Below are positions 13,866 to 16,783 of a stretch of 16,783 nt of DNA, piece by piece (within the stretch, counting starts at the first letter, position 1; every line of letters begins with the position of its first letter). The notes below the pieces were generated by a model. It saw only the letters and a program-made list of their open reading frames with translations, was not told the origin of the DNA and did no database searches. Location of the stretch: assembly GCA_038239195.1 (NCBI GenBank), contig JBBSEZ010000205.1, forward strand, positions 1 through 16,783, in the 5' to 3' direction. The stretch comes from JBBSEZ01 sp038239195 (GTDB lineage Bacteria; Planctomycetota; Planctomycetia; Gemmatales; Gemmataceae). The position numbers and the translations under genes were made by a program.

Positions 13866-14456
13866 CGTTCCGTCCTCCGTGAAGAGGTGAGAGAGAGTCG
13901 AAATGTAAGGTCATGTTACGCGCGTCGCGCGCGAAAGGCAACGAAATTCTGTTAGAAATCGGCGCTCTCCGCGTCTTCTACTTCCACCCTCGTTTCTCCG
14001 CCCGCTCTTCCTGTGCCTTTTCGCCTCTCCTCTTCAAGCTTCCGCACTTTCAGGCCGATAACATTCTTGCACCCGGAAAGCTCATCGAGTTGCTCTGCTC
14101 CCCGCGACCGGCCGCGGGGGAACGCGGTCGGGGCCACGCCCCGTTCCGCTTGCCTTCACCCTGACGCTCCCCCCGCTCCCCACCCGGAGGCTTGTTCCCT
14201 CGCGGCCGATGCTCCAAGCTGTTGCCCTCCCGCCCACGGGGGCAACGGCGCTGACCCTCCCCGCGCCCCGGCGACCTGCTCCCCCCCGCTTCGGCCTGGC
14301 GTCCTTCCCCACTCGCCAGCCGCCCTCCGAAGCGCTCCCCGATTGGCCCCCTCGCCGGGGCGCCTTTCTTCCCTCGACTGGAAACGGACCGAGCGAGCGC
14401 CTAGAAAGAGGACACGTGAGCCCCTACCGACTCCGTCCTCGTTTCCGGGACCATTC
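13866..14456. other. Gene-free region between the zinc protein and eno; pyrimidine-rich leader
   Basis: The left end holds the leader and promoter of the zinc-protein gene. From about 13970 to 14350 the plus strand is strongly C/T-rich. Two hairpin-prone spots are visible: CCCCGCG/CGCGGGG near 14098-14120, and GTTGCC..CCCG/CGGG.GGCAAC at 14221-14246. A TAACAT hexamer at 14059-14064 could be a -10 for eno but lacks a convincing -35. Several frames are open by base composition only. This is most likely the promoter and long leader of eno; I see no gene here that I would defend. Confidence 0.5.
13913..13941 (-). promoter_or_regulatory. Candidate sigma70-type promoter for the 76-aa zinc protein
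   Basis: On the minus strand TTGCCT (13936-13941) and TAACAT (13913-13918) are 17 bases apart, each matching four of six consensus positions. Transcription would start near 13906, giving a leader of about 40 bases before the ATG at 13865. The spacer is an alternating CG tract (GCGCGCGACGCGCG). Confidence 0.45.
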
Positions 14457-15764
<1,308 letters not shown>

Positions 15765-15781
15765 GAGGAGGCCGATCGTCC

Positions 15782-16048
15782 ATGTCGCGTTGGCTGTTCC
15801 GCCTGGCGTGTACGGCCTCGGCGTTGCTCGTCGCGCTGGTGGTGCTCGCCCCCCGCCTCGAAGGCGCGGCGCCGTCCGGCTGGCGCCGACTGGTCGCCGT
15901 GTTCGCGCGCGACGTCGCTCTGCGCCGCACCAGCCTTGCCAGCGCGGCGGGGCTGCTGGTCACCGCCTGCGTCTTCTTCCAGCCAGGGCACAGGCCCACG
16001 TCCGCCGTGCCGCCCCGGCCGCGCTCCTCGGGCGGCGTGGGCGCGTGA
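15782..16048 (+). CDS. Small membrane protein, 88 residues
   Basis: The product is 88 residues from the ATG at 15782. GAGGAGG (15765-15771) begins right after the eno stop, 10 bases from the ATG. A first hydrophobic segment (about 4-23, LFRLACTASALLVALVVLAP) may be a signal anchor; a second (about 52-66, LASAAGLLVTACVFF) follows WRRLVAVFARDVALRRTS. The tail is Pro/Gly/Ser-rich. Arginines flank both segments. I recognise no domain. The spacing suggests cotranscription with eno and with the next membrane gene, but a role in glycolysis cannot be inferred. Confidence 0.68.
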   Translation: MSRWLFRLACTASALLVALVVLAPRLEGAAPSGWRRLVAVFARDVALRRTSLASAAGLLVTACVFFQPGHRPTSAVPPRPRSSGGVGA

Positions 16049-16069
16049 ACCGTCTGCCGGGAGGTCGTC

Positions 16070-16642
16070 GTGTTCGACTGGCTGTTCGAGGGCCAACCCG
16101 CCGTCTACGCCCTCCTGGCGACCTTCGGCGTGCTGTTCGCGGGGCTGTGGTGGCGCGACCGCAAGCGGCACTGGCTAATCGGCGTCGGCATCGTTCTCGT
16201 GCTGATCGGCGCGTATTTCCTGCTCGATCGGCTCGTCGAGACGGGGCGCGAGCAGATCGAGCGCAAGCTCCCGGCAATCGCGCGCGCGGTGACGGAACGC
16301 AAGCCCGAGGGCGTCCTCGCGCACGTCTCGGACCAGTTTAGCTGGGAGGGCCTCGACAAGAAGGCCTTCGGGGAGCGCCTGCCCGGCTGGCTGAATCAGA
16401 TCAACGGGCTGAAGGTCTGGGACGTTGGGCTCCCCGACGGCCGGCCCCAGAAGGGCAAGGTGGCCCGGGTCATCTTCTACGCCAAGCCGGAAGAAGGAAG
16501 GATGAGCAACGAAGCGTTCGTCCGCTGCGAGGCCGAGTTAGTCTGCGACCCCGACGGGCAGTGGCGCCTCAAGGGCTTCAAGGTCTTCTTCCCCCCCACC
16601 GGCGATACGGCCACGCCGGTCTTGCCCTATCTCGGGCAGTGA
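16070..16642 (+). CDS. Membrane-anchored protein with NTF2/SnoaL-like C-terminal domain
   Basis: The product is 190 residues from the GTG at 16070, with GGGAGG (16059-16064) 5 bases upstream. Two membrane helices (about 11-27 and 34-52) are separated by a short basic loop WWRDRKRHW. The rest (about 55-180) is soluble: a helix LVETGREQIERKLPAIARAVTERKPEGVLAHVSDQFSW (in parts: ARAVTERKPEGVLAHVS, DQFSWEG) and strands ending FVRCEAELVCDPDGQWRLKGFKVFFP. A helix, then a D-x-F-x-W segment, then a long strand ending in W.L..F resembles the NTF2-like/SnoaL fold seen in many planctomycete proteins; this is a fold guess. Function is unknown. It starts 21 bp after the 88-aa gene and is the last gene of the eno row. 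Beyond it the DNA is extremely GC-rich and I see no gene. Confidence 0.75.
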   Translation: MFDWLFEGQPAVYALLATFGVLFAGLWWRDRKRHWLIGVGIVLVLIGAYFLLDRLVETGREQIERKLPAIARAVTERKPEGVLAHVSDQFSWEGLDKKAFGERLPGWLNQINGLKVWDVGLPDGRPQKGKVARVIFYAKPEEGRMSNEAFVRCEAELVCDPDGQWRLKGFKVFFPPTGDTATPVLPYLGQ

Positions 16643-16720
16643 CGTCGCCACGGGTGGGGCCAAAGATCCGGGAGCGGGGGTCGGGGCGCCGCCCCCGGCG
16701 GTTGGGCCGCGCCCCGCGCC

Positions 16721-16734
16721 GGGGGGGGGGGGGG
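16721..16734. repeat. Run of 14 G in extremely GC-rich DNA
   Basis: Positions 16721-16734 are G without interruption, preceded by GC-rich hairpin-prone DNA (for example GGGGC-GCC-GCCCC at 16683-16695). The length of such a run is often unreliable in short-read data and may also be variable in cells. No gene overlaps it. Confidence 0.8.
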
Positions 16735-16783
16735 CAGCGCCCCCGCCACGCCTGGCGCCCCCCAAGCCCCGTGGGGTGGTGGC

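Noticed and set aside
12009..13955. A 648-codon plus-strand open frame opposite the ATP-cone gene
   Set aside because: It is a GC-rich antisense shadow with no recognisable domain; it also crosses the large inverted repeat and the zinc-protein gene.

Overview
The window looks like chromosomal DNA from a high-GC planctomycete, most likely of the Gemmata group (Gemmataceae). I infer this from the protein families, without any database search. They include a DUF1501 protein with a twin-arginine-like leader, a TIGR03067-type secreted protein, a Uma2 (DUF820) nuclease-like protein, a DUF5678-type C-terminal domain, a double-CPSC zinc-ribbon membrane protein, and several small unnamed proteins. Codons mostly end in G or C, and GTG starts are common.

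Layout. Positions 1-2271 (+) form an accessory-looking stretch: a three-helix membrane protein with an odd 5' end, a low-GC Xis/MerR-like DNA-binding protein with a coiled coil, a small coiled-coil protein, and a TIGR03067 gene broken by one in-frame TGA. Positions 2404-5731 (+) form a tight cluster: a B12-binding-type radical SAM protein, a Uma2 protein and a DUF5678-type protein. It meets a leftward block at 5732-5755. That block (10328 to 5756, -) reads apt, zinc-ribbon membrane protein, hisI, hisG, lipoprotein and DUF1501 protein. The first five are spaced like an operon joining adenine salvage with two histidine-biosynthesis steps. A 61-bp divergent gap separates apt from a GNAT acetyltransferase (+), which is followed by an unknown protein (+). 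Then come three leftward genes: a 115-aa unknown, an ATP-cone protein whose body resembles an anaerobic ribonucleotide reductase without its C-terminal radical/zinc region, and a 76-aa Cys-rich zinc-binding-type protein. A perfect 26-bp inverted repeat lies between the last two. A pyrimidine-rich stretch of about 590 bp without a convincing gene precedes enolase (eno, +). Two small membrane proteins follow eno, and the window ends in extremely GC-rich DNA with a run of 14 G.

Functionally, most genes are housekeeping (eno, apt, hisI, hisG) mixed with planctomycete-specific unknowns. I found no rRNA, tRNA, CRISPR array, insertion sequence or complete defence system. The most interesting items are the ATP-cone/NrdD-like protein that seems to have lost catalytic parts, the TGA-interrupted TIGR03067 gene with a hairpin just after the stop, the Uma2 protein with a duplicated N-terminal module, and the long inverted repeat at 13543-13599. 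Family assignments rest on remembered motifs; domain borders are approximate.
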